Part shown: one piece after another, positions 1 to 10,159 of the stretch | How positions within the stretch are numbered: position 1 is the first letter of the stretch | Layout: each line of letters starts with the position of its first letter | Origin: Lepidostoma basale | Lineage: Eukaryota; Arthropoda; Insecta; Trichoptera; Lepidostomatidae | Length of the DNA: 64,000 nt | Direction: 5' to 3' | Assembly: GCA_022606425.2 (NCBI GenBank) | Contig: JAHDVF020000237.1 | Coordinates: forward strand, 1-64,000 | Notes under the pieces: generated by a model | Told to the model about the DNA's origin: nothing | Databases searched by the model: none | Seen by the model: only the letters and a program-made list of their open reading frames with translations | Program-made: the position numbers and the translations under genes

Positions 1-119
1 CTCGCTTTCTGGAATCCCCTTCAGAGATGCCGTCACGGCCCCTTGGAGGTCTTCTACGGAGCTATATCGGTTTCCCTTGAGGTTCTGTTTGAGCCGAGGA
101 AGAAGTCCGGTGGTGCCAG
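1..119 (-). mobile_element. mariner transposase 3' fragment, frameshifted
   Basis: Read on the minus strand, the window edge encodes PPDFFL and then, after a one-base frame change, PRLKQNLKGNRYSS and a stretch ending LKGIPESE. This order (SPDLAPxDFFLFPxLK, then KGxRF, then an alpha-helical LKxIP segment) is the C-terminal third of a Tc1/mariner transposase. The third catalytic Asp region lies at the right end. The fragment is cut by the window edge and cannot be active. Confidence 0.6.
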
Positions 120-156
120 ATAACATAAACATCGTATTTAATATAAACATCGTATT

Positions 157-504
157 TTAAGCATGCCTTACCACATTGGGGTCACTATCAAAGGCGCTCT
201 TACTGAAGCCATATTGGTTAAACTTCCAGCATTTGCCGCGGTTTAGGAAGATTCGAGATGCCATTAATGCCTGGTTGATTGTTAAATTGACCGTTACGTT
301 TCCATCCACATGTCTCATGGCGATGAAACAACTATTGGAGTCTTCGGACCAACTTTCCATTGTCGTAACAAGGTAGCAGATTTTTCCCGGTTTGCTGACG
401 TTCATATAAACTCCGTTGGAATCAACGTAAACTCCACCGTCCGGATTATATAGCATTTCAGGAGTGAAAAAACTAAAATTGTATGCATCCGAATTGTATT
501 CAGG
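157..504 (-). CDS. Candidate secreted protein, exon 2 (terminal coding exon)
   Basis: On the minus strand a pyrimidine-rich tract ends in TTTTTTAG at 505-511, followed by 115 open codons from CCT at 504 to a stop at 157-159. The peptide starts PEYNSDAYNF and ends DPNVVRHA. It has three Cys and several N-glycosylation sequons (NFS, NVS, NVT, NLT), as expected of an extracellular protein. It starts in phase 0, matching the phase-0 donor of the signal-peptide exon at 2930-3064. I recognise no family. The alternative is a chance frame, but splice signals, phase and composition argue against this. A mariner fragment lies just downstream and no clear AATAAA is seen. Confidence 0.55.
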   Translation of the reverse strand, partial: PEYNSDAYNFSFFTPEMLYNPDGGVYVDSNGVYMNVSKPGKICYLVTTMESWSEDSNSCFIAMRHVDGNVTVNLTINQALMASRIFLNRGKCWKFNQYGFSKSAFDSDPNVVRHA

Positions 505-554
505 CTAAAAAATAAATAAATTAATCTTATGAATCTTTTCTATTTCAGTAAATA

Positions 555-800
555 CCTTCTTCTTCCGGGGCCGTGTCATTTCCTCTCAACCTTTGGCTAT
601 CACTGCAGCGAAGGCATCTTTATCCTGCACCACTTGGAACAGGTTCACCGCTCACTCTTGTCCACTACTTTATATTTCGCAGGCAGGACAACTGCCTTCT
701 AACAACTCAAATGTGACCCAAATATGAGACCTTTCTAACTTACACAACAGCTTTCGATTGGCTCTGGTTCTCTGTAGTAATCCGTAAATATAGATTATCT
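555..800 (-). mobile_element. LINE-C 3' fragment, decayed
   Basis: The minus strand resembles the better copies at 34012-34365 and 47928-48240: the motif for a conserved glycine-rich tail (VIANVGGT region) and the LGHILR region can be aligned by eye, with several frame breaks. It is an RTE-like C-terminal piece inside the putative intron of the secreted gene. Confidence 0.5.
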
Positions 801-946
801 ATTATATTGTCTAAGTTAGCAAGAGTACCAAACTTTTGATAAACAAAACTATTATAGGACCGGTAGTCACCTACATACATGGTCTCTAACGCAGAGAGAG
901 GAAGGCAAGCTGGCAGTTTTTCAGAAAAAGATCTGAAAAAAAAAAT

Positions 947-1330
947 TTAGACCCACGCTGGAGTAAGTGACTTGCAGAATAAAAAATTGAATCTAGAAGT
1001 ACTGATTAACCAGGAAACAGTGGTGAGATTCTCTATGTCACCACGCCTATGGCGGGCTGGCCATGTAGAAAGAATGCCAGAGGGTAGAACACCAAAAATT
1101 ATATCCAGATGGGTGCCACGCGAAACGAGACCAAGAGGCAGACCGAGAAAAAGATGGGGGGACTGCGTGGAAGAAGAATGGGAGAAAATGGAAAGAACTT
1201 GGGAATGGAGAGATATGGCCAGGGACAGAAGCCGGTGGAGGACTGATGTGGAGGAGGCCAAGTCCCACACGGGATGGAGCACCGAGAAGCAGTAATATTG
1301 TAGTATTATATTGTATATTGCTATTAAATT
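947..1330 (+). mobile_element. LINE-I 3' end (RTE-like RT C-terminal region)
   Basis: An open frame at 972-1295 reads RAGHVERMPEGRTPK, RGRPRKRWGDCVEEEW and a closing DRSRWR. The GHVxRM / GRPxxRW pair is the hallmark of the C-terminal domain of RTE-type LINE polyproteins. No RT catalytic domain is present, so this is a 5'-truncated copy. A shorter relative lies at 31360-31495. Confidence 0.7.
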
Positions 1331-1359
1331 ACCTTATATTTTATAGGAATGATTGTTTC

Positions 1360-1690
1360 GCAAAGAAAACGAAGTAAGAGCAGACACTGTCAGAACCAAA
1401 CACCTCTTAAAAAGTAGCAGAAATGAGAACATTGACCTATTGTCGGGAGAACCCTTAGAGATAGGATACCCAATGAAGAAATTCGCAAATCCTGCAAAAT
1501 TGAAGACGCAGTGAGATGGAGTAAGCAAAGGAGACGATTCTTCAGGGACCACCTCGAGAGAATGGAGCCAGCAAGAATTCCTAATATCGTGATGCACGAG
1601 ACTCCAGAGAGCCGTCGACCACCAGGACGACCACCAAAGAGATGGAGAGAAGGCTGGTCGTCTTCGTTACAGGAAGAAAGTTAATATCCT
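1360..1690 (+). mobile_element. LINE-B fragment
   Basis: Broken frames encode RADTVRTK, a leucine-rich segment and RPPGRPPKRWRE, matching the better-preserved LINE-B copies at 18518-18905 and 37258-37672. The frame is interrupted at least twice. It is an RTE-like C-terminal remnant. Confidence 0.65.
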
Positions 1691-1766
1691 GCATAAACAG
1701 ATCGCAAAATCTATAATCAGAAGGAGAAGAAGATTGTTTCGCCTTTGCAATGCATAAAATGTGCAA

Positions 1767-2232
1767 CTATCTAACTAACCATCACGCCGTTTCTTCGAAG
1801 AAGTAGGCAGAAAGAATAGGACCGCCAAACTGTTCTGTCCTGACATACATTCACAAATCGTATTATGCACGCACATCGATTTCACTGACTTCTTACGTGA
1901 CCGATATTTAATATTACATCAATTATTAAATCAATCAACGTCACTTGTTTTCCTCGGCCTTTCTTCTTTTCTAGCCCTGTCGTTTGCATATAATTTCTTC
2001 ACCACTCTTCATTTATTCATTCTTGCCATGTCTCCAAACCATCTTTACGAACCTTTTCATTATTTTATTCAAAAATTTCATTCGCACCGCATTCACTTAT
2101 TTTATTTGTATTTGACACTGTCATTAGCAGATTTGTCGCACATTCATCTAAGAGATCTCATTTCTACTTTCGTCTTTCATTTACCAGTTCTATGCATAAA
2201 TTGTGGCAGTTGTCAAACGCAAATTTATTAAT
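1767..2232 (-). mobile_element. LINE-A copy, 3' half, decayed
   Basis: The left end reads CTAACTAACCATCACGCCGT, the reverse complement of the LINE-A tail. Diverged matches to the HMERM, RRACMTRC and YPFG coding parts follow. It is truncated and carries many substitutions. Confidence 0.7.
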
Positions 2233-2269
2233 TAACTAGAGTTAACAACCGGAAAATACCGATCAACCT

Positions 2270-2727
2270 GAAACGAAAAGTCTATGAAGCCTGCGTTCTG
2301 CCGGTTGATACTTATGGTCTTGAAATTGTTACATTGTCCAAGCAAAGTGCGAGAAACTACGAGTGACCCAATGAGCCATGGAAAAAGCCATGTTAGGAAT
2401 AAGCCTAAGAGACATAGTCAGAAACGATACGGTGAGAGAAAAAACAAAGGTTACTGACATCATCCACCGGGTGGCGACTCTAAAATGGCAATGAGCAGGT
2501 CACGTAGCCAGAAGCTCAGATGAAAAGTGGACAAGAAGACTTGGAGACCGTGGACGGCAAGTGCAGGGTGACCGCAACTACGGTGGAAGGATGATCTGAA
2601 CAGACACGTCGGAATAACCTGGATGCAGTCTGCACAGGACAGAATGACATGGAAGCAAATGGAGGAGGCCTTTGTCCAGGAGTGGACGGGAATAAGCTGA
2701 GGAAGAAGAACAAGAAGAATAAGAGTT
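2270..2727 (+). mobile_element. LINE-E copy, 3' part
   Basis: The plus strand encodes, with frame breaks, KRKVYEACVLPV, a serine/leucine segment equivalent to AMERAILGISLRDR in the copy at 39553-40014, then the GHxARSSDEKW and GRPQLRW region. It ends in an (AAG)n-like tail. It is RTE-like and 5'-truncated. Confidence 0.7.
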
Positions 2728-2732
2728 AACAA

Positions 2733-2852
2733 ACTAACAAACCAATACTCCGAGGGATTAGGCAGAAATAATGGACGGCCGAAGAACAGTGTGGCGATCC
2801 ATTCTCTCTGTCTACCCCTTCAGAGACGGCGTGATGGTTAGCTAGTTAGTTT
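2733..2852 (+). mobile_element. LINE-A 3' terminus
   Basis: Only the last 120 bases of LINE-A are present: the GTGTGGCGATCCATTCTCTC block, the GACGGCGTGATGG block and the TTAG-type tail. It ends about 75 bases from the donor of the exon at 2930-3064. Confidence 0.8.
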
Positions 2853-2929
2853 TCAAGAGGGGAAATGTTGTCTATCGATCCATTGTAATATATCGTTGTA
2901 TTGTCATATAATATACTGTCATAATTTAC

Positions 2930-3064
2930 CTTGATCGAAACGTAGTTAAATGGGTATTGGTTTTTGCAGAAGTGGGCAGTTTCATGTATACCAGATAAAA
3001 TATATTCCCAGCAGCTTGTGCCATAAATAATTGATAAAACAAACAAAACACAAATGATACGCAT
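2930..3064 (-). CDS. Candidate secreted protein, exon 1 with signal peptide
   Basis: An ATG at 3064-3062 with A at -3 opens a frame that starts MRIICVLFVLSIIYGTSC. This is a basic residue, a hydrophobic core and a small-residue end, a textbook signal peptide. The mature part begins WEYILSGIHE. The frame reaches a consensus donor, AAG then GTAAAT, at 2930/2929, leaving phase 0. The next compatible acceptor is at 504, giving a precursor of about 160 residues if no exon lies between. The roughly 2.4 kb intron is filled by LINE pieces. The gene has the same strand as the PTP gene and may be nested in it. The family is unknown. Confidence 0.55.
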
Positions 3065-3489
3065 AATATCTTACGTTATAAGACGGAAAACGTTTAATAA
3101 TATGACGCGTCAGAATTCTCGTTTGTTTTGGAAAAAAACGAAATTGATTTGAATTTTAATATGATAGAGTTAGGTAGGTACCTATAATCAAGTCAAGACA
3201 GTGACTTTTTGGGAGTAACAGCCCTATCTTATTGTTCCCCAACATTTTAGATTACGACACTATCTATTACAATGCTTAATAATAAACAATTGTTTTTTTT
3301 TAATCTCAGACAATGTATGTATTATAAAAAATCGTGTAAACCATCAGAAATTTCAAAACTGGGTACTACATATCTGCTTATATCCCCGCATTTTGTTTCA
3401 ATATTTTATATTGTGTGTACTGAATTTTTGTAGGTTACCATTTTTTTATTTATAATAAACAAAAAAATTACGTGGTTACCGTAGTAATA
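3065..3489. other. Upstream region of candidate secreted gene
   Basis: AT-rich DNA with no coding frame I trust. It would hold the promoter of the minus-strand gene at 2930-3064, but I cannot single out a TATA box or initiator with confidence. Confidence 0.3.
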
Positions 3490-4140
3490 CATATGTAAGC
3501 TATTTTTCGACATAGTCGCCATTCCTCTCAATGCAGATGGTGAAGCGGGGTATCTCTCTGATGCCTTCCTCGAAGTAGTTTCCCGCCAACCCTTTCGTCC
3601 ACTTCTCCACCTCCTCCTTAACCTCCTCGTCGGTTGAAAAACCTTTTCCACCCATGTGCAGCTTAAGCGAGGTAAAGAGATAGTAATCTGAAGATGCTAG
3701 GTCAGGGGAATGCGCGGGATGGTTCAGGACATCCCATAAACGAGGCGAGCAGTTCCTTCTGGCATTATCGTGCAGCAGGCAGATTCCCTTTGTCAGCATG
3801 CATCTCCTCTTGTTTTGAATCGCCCTCCGCAATTTTTTAAGGGTCTCACAGTATCTTGCAGAGTTGATGGTCTCCCCTTGAGGCATATATTCAATTAAAA
3901 TTATGCCTTGGCAGTCCCAAAACACGGATGCCATGATTTTCTTGGCTGAAATTATGGTTTTGAACTTTTTGGGAGAGGGTGAAGAGGTGTGACACTGTTG
4001 AGACTGCCTTTGGGTTTCAGACGTGTAGTGTGTAACCCAAGTTTCATCTCCAGTAACGATGGAGCGGTGAAATTTATATTTATGGAGTTTGCAGCGCCTC
4101 AAAAACTTTGCGCCAAGGTGGCGTAACCCCTTACTCATTC
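3490..4140 (-). mobile_element. mariner-family transposase, N-terminally truncated
   Basis: An unbroken 212-codon frame on the minus strand carries the catalytic blocks of a mariner DDE transposase: VTGDETWVTHY (first Asp), LLHDNARR (second Asp) and HPAHSPDLASSDYYLF (third Asp, in the usual 34-residue spacing class). It ends CIERNGDYVEK, the typical mariner C-terminus. The DNA-binding N-terminal third is absent and I find no paired terminal repeats. ASSDYY has one substitution against the usual APSDYY. It is a dead, fairly young copy. Confidence 0.9.
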
Positions 4141-4309
4141 TATAATTTACGACGTTTGGAACTTGTATGCCATTTGGCCATTCTCTGTCGAAGCAGTTAG
4201 TAAAAATGTTGTTTTGAATTTGTTAAAAAAGCCAATATTTATATGATTAAACGAAATTCCAAAAAAAACATAAATAGAAAACTTATATGTTTTTTTTGTT
4301 ACTTAATCT

Positions 4310-4405
4310 GGATGCTTTCGAGACGTGGTGCTGGCAGCGAATGCTGCGTGTACCCTCGACGGTAAGACGAATAAACCAGCCAATCATTGACCTGGGTATC
4401 ATGGC
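4310..4405 (+). mobile_element. LINE-J scrap (BovB/RTE-type)
   Basis: A short frame reads LDAFETWCWQRMLRVPSTVR and then NQPIIDLG. This is the region just after the RT core in BovB-like RTE elements (FExWCWRRxLRVPWTxRR). There are only about 32 codons. Confidence 0.65.
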
Positions 4406-4409
4406 AAGA

Positions 4410-4890
4410 CTTCCGAATTCCTAATATCGTGATAATTCCGCATCATGATATTAGGAATTCTTGCTGGCTCCATTCTCTCGATGTGGTCCCTCCAGAAGCG
4501 TGTTCTTTGCCTACTACATCTCACCATGTCTTAAATTTTGCAGGATTTGCGAATTTCTTCATTGGGTATCCTATTTCTAAACGTTCTCCCCACAATAGAT
4601 CGCAATGTTTTCATTTCTGCTACTCTTAAGAGATCTTTGGTTCTGACAGTGTCTGCTCTTGCTTTGATTCCGTATGTAATTATGGGCCTGATGCATGTTT
4701 TATAAATTCTCCCTTTGCTTTCTACTAGCATATGCTTATTGTCCCAGTGTCCCCTAGACATCCGGAGATAACTGCAGCTTTATTAGTATATTTTTTAACT
4801 TCATTGTATGGATCGCTGCAACTAGATATCTCCACACCCAGATATCTGAACTACATCATACTTATTATTGAAATTAACATCATTGTTAAA
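4410..4890 (-). mobile_element. LINE-B copy with inverted end
   Basis: The minus strand encodes TYGIKARADTVRTKDLL and EMKTLRSIVGRTFRNRIPN, as in LINE-B. At its 3' side (4414-4465) the GAATTCCTAATATCGTGA segment is present once in each orientation around a short spacer, so one end has folded back or been inverted. Confidence 0.75.
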
Positions 4891-5380
4891 CTAACCATAT
4901 ATGAAAATCAAAAACTGTACTATCAAAATCATTATAATATGGAAAATCTGTAGTTATATAATGAAATATGGGTAAGATTATAAAAAAGCACTGTCTACAA
5001 TGTGGTTATTAAGATAAGGAGCAACAAACGATTTAACGCAGGGTGTACTCCACCCTCCACAAAGAAAATCTTCGCCATATGTCGCCAGTCACGTACTAAT
5101 TAAGGCCGTGTGTCATATTAACAGATAAATCAAGCATCCTGTAGAGAGATAATAAGAAATTAATCAAGCCCCAAAAATATATAATACATTTGACAATTTG
5201 GTACTTTTTTATTCTTTGAATTGATGGTTGTAGTTTTTTATTTTGTAAAACTCCATTATAAATTATAGTATAAAAATCATTGTTTAATTGGTGATACAGA
5301 GATTCATATCAAAATGAGGGGTAGAGATGAGCGCCAAATAAATGTAGAGATGGCTGGAACTGCGATCAAGAATGTAAAGA
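4891..5380. other. No gene seen
   Basis: AT-rich sequence without a supported exon. The stretch at about 5030-5110 has a more balanced base composition but no open frame of note. Confidence 0.3.
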
Positions 5381-5384
5381 CTTT

Positions 5385-5740
5385 TCAAGAATCAATTGTA
5401 TCTCAATAGAGACGAAGATGCAAATTGGAAACAGAATATGGTTGATCAAGGTGTTTACAGGACTTATGACCTGTCATTGGTTGGGTTTAGCGCACGTTTT
5501 ATGTAATACAACATTCCCCATTCCACCTTATTTTTCTTATGACCACCATGTCTGACGAATTTTTGGAAGTTGTATAGTATATATGTTAATCTCCAACACC
5601 ACCCTTTACATGGTAGTATATTCAATCTACACACTAACGCCATCTATGAAGATTGTATTTTAAGCATTAAGCAGAAGATCTTTTTAACACAATGTGAAAG
5701 GCTACCGCCATTTACCGCATTGTCACTCCAAAGACTTTTG
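5385..5740 (+). repeat. Repeat B copy
   Basis: The copy runs from ATTGTATCTCAATAGAGACG through the core ACAGGACTTATGACCTGT and CATTGGTTGGG to the end CTACCGCC. The same order is found near 15955, 22395, 29560 and 46385 (plus) and 8060, 8800, 25126, 30131 and 62455 (minus). There is no coding capacity and the class is unknown. Confidence 0.85.
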
Positions 5741-5754
5741 TTTACCTGTGGAGC

Positions 5755-6335
5755 AGTATTACATGGGATGGTCGATCCAAGAAACACGTCGAGAGTCGTA
5801 TCCACCAGGCTAAACTTGCCTTCAACAAAAAGTCTAAAATATTCGACTCCAACAACATAGACTTGAACCTCCGAAAAAACCTTTTAAAAACATTGGTGTG
5901 GAGTGTTTTACTGTACGGCTGCGAGACTTGGTGCCTGGGCGAAAGAGAGCGCAAAAGGCTGGAGGCATTTGAAATGTGGACCTACCGACGAGTTGCCCAA
6001 TTTTTATGGAGGGACCACATTACAAATGAAGAAGTTCTCAGCAGAGTTGAAGAGAGTAGGCACGTGTTGAACACCATAGCGGAGAGGCGCGCAAAATGGA
6101 TTGGTCATGTGTTGCGACACGAATGTTTCCTGCATAATGTGTTGGAGGGAATGGTCGAGGGATCGATTAGTAGAGGACGACCTCGCCAAGAGACCAGACC
6201 AGATTTACTGAGATATGGGCTGCACCTCTTATGCGGAGTTGAAGAAAGTTGCCGAGGACCGGGCGGATTGGAAGAGGAGATGCGTCGCCTTGCTGCAGAC
6301 CAATCGTTAGATTGAGACCGGAGAAGAAGATATCA
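5755..6335 (+). mobile_element. LINE-F copy, longest of three
   Basis: The frame at 5863-6315 reads LLYGCETWCLGERERKRLEA, then MWTYRRVAQ, RRAKWIGHVLRHE and SRGRPRQE. This is the post-RT C-terminal domain of an RTE-like LINE. A frameshift separates the N-terminal part from 5755. It ends GACCGGAGAAGAAGA, shared with 27955-28245. It starts directly at the end of a B repeat. Confidence 0.85.
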
Positions 6336-6363
6336 AAATATAAATATAAATTACAAATTTGCC

Positions 6364-6493
6364 TCGCTGGTTGATTTTGGTTGGTTGGTTGAGTTAGTTG
6401 AGATGGTTGGTTGGTTCGATGGTTCATTGGATGGTTGGTTGGTAGGTTAGTAGGTTGGTTTTTGGTTGGTTTGTTGGTTGATTTTGGTAAGGT
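6364..6493 (+). repeat. (GGTT)n-like microsatellite
   Basis: About 130 bases dominated by GGTTGGTT with GATT and AGTT variants. It may have grown from a LINE-A tail of TTAG type, because a LINE-A piece follows immediately. Confidence 0.85.
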
Positions 6494-6494
6494 T

Positions 6495-6640
6495 AAGTAT
6501 GAACAAAATAATTAGGATCATTAGATGGTAGGGGCACGTGGAAAGAATTATTGAATATGTTGAGTGTCGGCCACATGAGGAGTCGGAAAAATCAACGTAC
6601 GTGCAAGACATGATGTATGAATGTTGCGGAATCGAGAGAA
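6495..6640 (+). mobile_element. LINE-A fragment
   Basis: Matches the LINE-A interior from ATGAACAAAATAATTAGGAT to the GATGTATGAATGTTG block and stops abruptly at a LINE-G start. Confidence 0.7.
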
Positions 6641-6644
6641 GCGC

Positions 6645-7345
6645 GTCATTCAAAATGCTTGGTTTCGTCATTAGAAATCATCTTTCGTAATATTCAGGTG
6701 CTGAAGCTGCCATATAACTCTCTGGTGAGAAGTCGGTTGGAACTTAGTTCCATTACCTGGGCGCCGCATGAGGTTCGATATTCCCTGATGGTGGAGAGGG
6801 TGCAGAAAAAATTTCTGTGATACCTCTATCTTAGGGAGTATGAATACTACCCGTGGTTCTTTCCGACTGATTTCTTGCTAGGGATGCTAGGCTACCAGTC
6901 ACTCGAGAGGAGACGAGACATTCACTTGGGTGTTCATTTCTTTCGACTGATAGGCGGTTGTATACACAACTCAGAAATCTTGAGTGATGTAGGTCTGTTC
7001 GTCCCTGATAATAATCTTCTACAAAGGGGCCATAGATTGTTTTATCTCCCACGATGCAGAACCAACCTTCCAATGGTTATGCCGGTAGGTAGAGCAATAT
7101 CTTTGCTTAATCGTATTACCTCGGAGTTTGACGAATTTTGTGATAGTTTGGCTCATCTGAGGGAAGTACTATCTTTATTGTAATTGTTTGGTATATTTAT
7201 TTTATTAATTTGTCATGCATCTCGCTCTTTTTATAAATCTATTATGTATTACTTTTTATTGTGTATCTCTAACTTTTATCTTTAGTGTATTGGAAAAAAA
7301 ATTGTAATGCTTTAGATATATTTAAAAAAAAATGAAATAAATGAA
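6645..7345 (+). mobile_element. LINE-G 3' end (jockey/CR1-like)
   Basis: Two frames give VLKLPYNSLVRSRLELSSIT with VERVQKKFL, and then LGYQSLERRRDIHLGVHFF with LFYLPRCRTNLP. This is the conserved C-terminal region of jockey/CR1-superfamily reverse transcriptases (LVRSxLEYxSxxW, RRxxxxxxFFxKL, YLPRxRTN). One stop or frameshift splits it near 6820. A 3' UTR follows and ends in an (AAATGA)-like run at about 7330-7345. Confidence 0.85.
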
Positions 7346-7415
7346 AGGAAAGAAAAGTGGGAAAGTCCATTATTTATGCCTACCCCTTCGGGGAGACGGC
7401 GTGATGGTAAGATAG
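7346..7415 (+). mobile_element. LINE-A 3' terminus
   Basis: Only the final block GCCTACCCCTTCGGGGAGAC with GGCGTGATGG and a decayed tail remains, fused directly to the LINE-G tail. Confidence 0.7.
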
Positions 7416-7825
7416 TTAATAAAAATCCTTAGTATTGAGAGAATTTATAAGGTCGTCCTTCTCTGTTTCAATTTTATTGATTCGTCCGGTTTCAAGCGCG
7501 CCATACTATTGTCCTGACAAGATAAACAAATGAAAAAGTCATCAAACGGGAAAACAAAAGAATGAGAATATTGATTGTCGGAAAACGGATAACGAAGAAT
7601 TCCTGTTATTTGTCAAGTCCTTGAATCGAGTTTTTGTATTTCTTTTAATTAAAAATTCATCGAGATGTTTCCTTTTAAAACGCCCGGAATTCCCTTCGCC
7701 CTAATGAATATTTACATAATATAGGGTGCCTACGAAATGAGCAGAAAATGAATTTTTTTTACATTTTAAATCTTAGGTTAATAAATATGTATTTAAAATA
7801 ATAATAATTAAATATTAAATATAAC
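7416..7825. other. Non-repetitive intronic DNA
   Basis: No repeat family or exon recognised. The part at 7440-7720 has mixed composition and could be old single-copy intron sequence. Confidence 0.3.
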
Positions 7826-7827
7826 AC

Positions 7828-8055
7828 ACGATGACCTTCGTGGCAGAGAGGTGAGAGCTCTTACTGCCATACCGAAGGTCCCGGGTTCGATTCCCGGTGA
7901 TGGCAGTGTGATTGTCATAATGTCTTTGGTCTGGTGTAGAATTCACGTGACAATAAAATGGCGATAAATTAGCCAACTGTTACCTGTCGTGAGTTATTAT
8001 ATCTTAAAAATAAATTGTATACAGTACATAATTGGGTTTAAGTGACCTGTTGTAC
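7828..8055 (+). mobile_element. tRNA-derived SINE S, near full length
   Basis: The head is tRNA-like. TGGCAGAGAGGTGAGAGCTC matches a pol III A box, and GGTCCCGGGTTCGATTCCCG matches a B box at the normal tRNA distance. A tRNA-unrelated body follows (AATTCACGTGACAATAAAAT, GGCGATA) and then a tail with TGTATACAGTA and CCTGTTGT. The body rules out a plain tRNA gene. Relatives lie at 26333, 36183, 45848 and 56100. Confidence 0.9.
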
Positions 8056-8059
8056 ATAT

Positions 8060-8190
8060 ATAAAAAAACAATGGGGAATATTGTATTACATAAAGCGTGC
8101 GCTTAACCCAACCAATGACAGGTCATAAGTCCTGTAAACACCTCGATCACCATATTCTATTTCCAATTTGCATCTTTGTCTCTATTGATA
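8060..8190 (-). repeat. Repeat B fragment
   Basis: Reverse complement of the B core (AACCCAACCAATGACAGGTC, CTGTAAACACCTCGATCACC), ending near CTCTATTGATATACAAT. Confidence 0.85.
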
Positions 8191-8204
8191 TACAATATTA
8201 ATCT

Positions 8205-8265
8205 TATATTTTCATTCGACACTCCATCATACACAGTGTATCTACACATTCGTCTAAGAGATTAT
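8205..8265 (-). mobile_element. LINE-A scrap
   Basis: Sixty bases match the LINE-A region around TTCATTCGACACTCTATCAT and ACACATTCGTCTAAGAGAT on the minus strand. Confidence 0.65.
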
Positions 8266-8655
8266 TATTTATTTAGAACAGTTAAATAACTTTATTAAAT
8301 TTAGACAGTTCATTTGGAACACCGTGTATTTGTATGAGTGAGTATGCATGCGTACGTATGTGTACAATACATTGTTGCATATTTGAGTAATATCCATGTG
8401 TGCGTAACTATAATAGCTATACGTGCACTAGCTATTGAGTACAGAGACGGGCCAGCGAGCAGCTAGTACTATGTAAACACCAGAACAATGCAAACGTCCG
8501 CCGCACATATTAACTCCTGAGCGGAAGAAAAGGGTAGAAAACTGCTTATTTTGGAATTAACGTGGTGTGAGTTATTGTATATTAATATTAATGGGCGTAT
8601 GTGTATTGGAGCAGAGCCGTTTTAAGGGCAGTGAGCTAAAAATAATGGCATTTCG
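8266..8655. other. No gene seen
   Basis: Mixed-composition DNA with no exon signature and no match to the window's repeat families. Confidence 0.3.
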
Positions 8656-8800
8656 TTTTAATTGATACGAATGAAAACGCCTACGTTCTAGAAGTTTTAT
8701 TATAATTTATGCAAATGACTTGTTTCGACTGTCCAAGGCATTATCAAATGTAGCGAACGCGAACCGCAATGTGAAGTGTTTCCCAACATTGTAGCAAATA
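8656..8800 (-). repeat. Family P half element with hammerhead-like module
   Basis: Contains the P arm (ACGAATGAAAACGCC, TCTAGAAGTTTTATT) followed by a module at 8717-8748 on the minus strand (TTTGATAATGCCTTGGACAG, then a GAAAC). It is single-armed here, whereas 40080-40300 and 60185-60410 hold both arms. Confidence 0.6.
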
Positions 8801-8990
8801 TACATCTTCCTTAAATTTATCAGACGTGGTGGTCGTAAGAACGGCGGAATGGTGAATGTTGTTAACATAAAGCGATCGCTTAACCCAACCAATGACAGGT
8901 CATAAGTCCTGTAAACGCCTCGACCACCATATTCTGTTTCCAAATAACAATTTACATATTCGTCTCTATTGGTCGTCGTTCTTCGACTTC
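8800..8990 (-). repeat. Repeat B copy, truncated
   Basis: The B core and its 5' side on the minus strand, from ATTTATCAGACGTGGTGGTC to ATATTCGTCTCTATTGG. It is fused to the P half element. Confidence 0.85.
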
Positions 8991-9029
8991 GTCTCCAGCG
9001 GTAACACCACACTATGCAGTACCTTTGAG

Positions 9030-9365
9030 CAGGTGTAATGTCTCTTCTTGGGTTTTACGCGAATTTTTAGGGCCCCAGAAGCGAAAGTTCTGCTTATTCA
9101 CATATTCACAGAGATGGAAATGCGAGAACCTATCGCCGGAAGTTCTGGAAAGAGTGATGGAAAATGCCATAAATCGGGCCCGTATGTACTTCAATTCTGG
9201 CGGCGGCCACTTGACCGATATCATTTTTTCATCTTAATGGAAAGAAAAATAAAGATATCGAATAAACACAATTCAAAAGCAGAACAAAAATATTTCATTC
9301 ATAAAAAAAAATTACAGCCAAAGAACATCAGGTGACAACATTTGCGTCATCCTGTATATAGGACA
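9030..9365 (+). mobile_element. Tc1/mariner-like transposase C-terminus and 3' end
   Basis: A plus-strand frame ends CENLSPEVLERVMENAINRA and then FNSGGGHLTDIIF. The pattern of a helix followed by a GGxHxxDxIF close is typical of the last residues of Tc1/mariner DDE transposases. The sequence after it ends with CATCCTGTATATA, which could be the 3' inverted terminal repeat. No catalytic Asp is left. Confidence 0.6.
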
Positions 9366-9955
9366 AACGATTCCCAGTATCGTCTCTGTCAACCGTTATA
9401 AAATACGATTTTTTATACCATTACGCATGAATGCATTTAAATATTTGATGCACGCTTCCGAGACTGGTGTGAAAAATGCATAAGGACTGTACTTGAATAG
9501 ATAGATAGTGATGTATGGTAGAGGATCGTGGGCGATGTACGAGTGTGTTGTTTGAATATAAAATAGGCTAATGCTAAAAGTAGTTTTTAAAATACATCTG
9601 TGACGCAAATCCCCAAAGTACTGACAAAAATATATAATATAACTTGTTTTTATTCAACGATATCAGAAATAACCTGATGCCTACAATGAAACTTATCTTT
9701 AAAAATAAAGCGATATATATTTTTTTATGAATTGAAACACTATGTTTTCTACTTTTGAGTTTTTTTATGCTCGACATAAATATATCGAAGGTTTAATACC
9801 TTCATCTAAGGGAAAAAAATACATTTGAAAAATATAGAAACATGCTGTAATGGTTATACGGTTTTTGCCAATGTTTGTGAATTAATGTTTCTCTACTTTT
9901 TTCGAAGGTATTATACCTTCATTATTGAAAAATAAAATTATAAACAATAATTAAA
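9366..9955. other. No gene seen
   Basis: AT-rich. TTCGAAGGTATTATACCTTC-like segments occur twice (about 9785-9806 and 9900-9925) as small hairpins. Otherwise I see nothing supported. Confidence 0.3.
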
Positions 9956-10045
9956 TAAAACGAAGTTTTTTAACTACTTCCACTTTTGTCTTTATTTCGA
10001 CAGCGACCGGTTTCGCCAGGCTCGCTGGCATCGACAGACTCGTGA
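9956..10045 (-). ncRNA. Hammerhead-like module M1 in a Penelope-like repeat
   Basis: The minus strand at 10005-10037 reads CTGTCGA, T, then GCCAG / CTGGC as a five-pair stem, then GAAA, then the palindrome ACCGGT and C. CTGTCGA has one change from the CTGANGA core, so activity is doubtful. The flank (GAAATAAAGACAAAAGTGGA, GTAG) is shared with 35056-35080 and 35650-35690. Confidence 0.55.
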
Positions 10046-10159
10046 CACTATTGTAAACTTGGTCTTTCATATACATACAGATCAGGGGTGGTAAACATGA
10101 TTCTATACAAAAATAATCTTCAAATATTTATGTAAAATTTACTGAATTTCAGTCAAATC

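Noticed and set aside
6364..6493. Telomere-like repeat
   Set aside because: The unit is GGTT with variants and not TTAGG. It is more likely an expanded LINE-A tail or ordinary microsatellite.
7828..7905. Functional tRNA gene
   Set aside because: The A and B boxes are present, but the same SINE body follows in every copy and the acceptor stem does not close cleanly.
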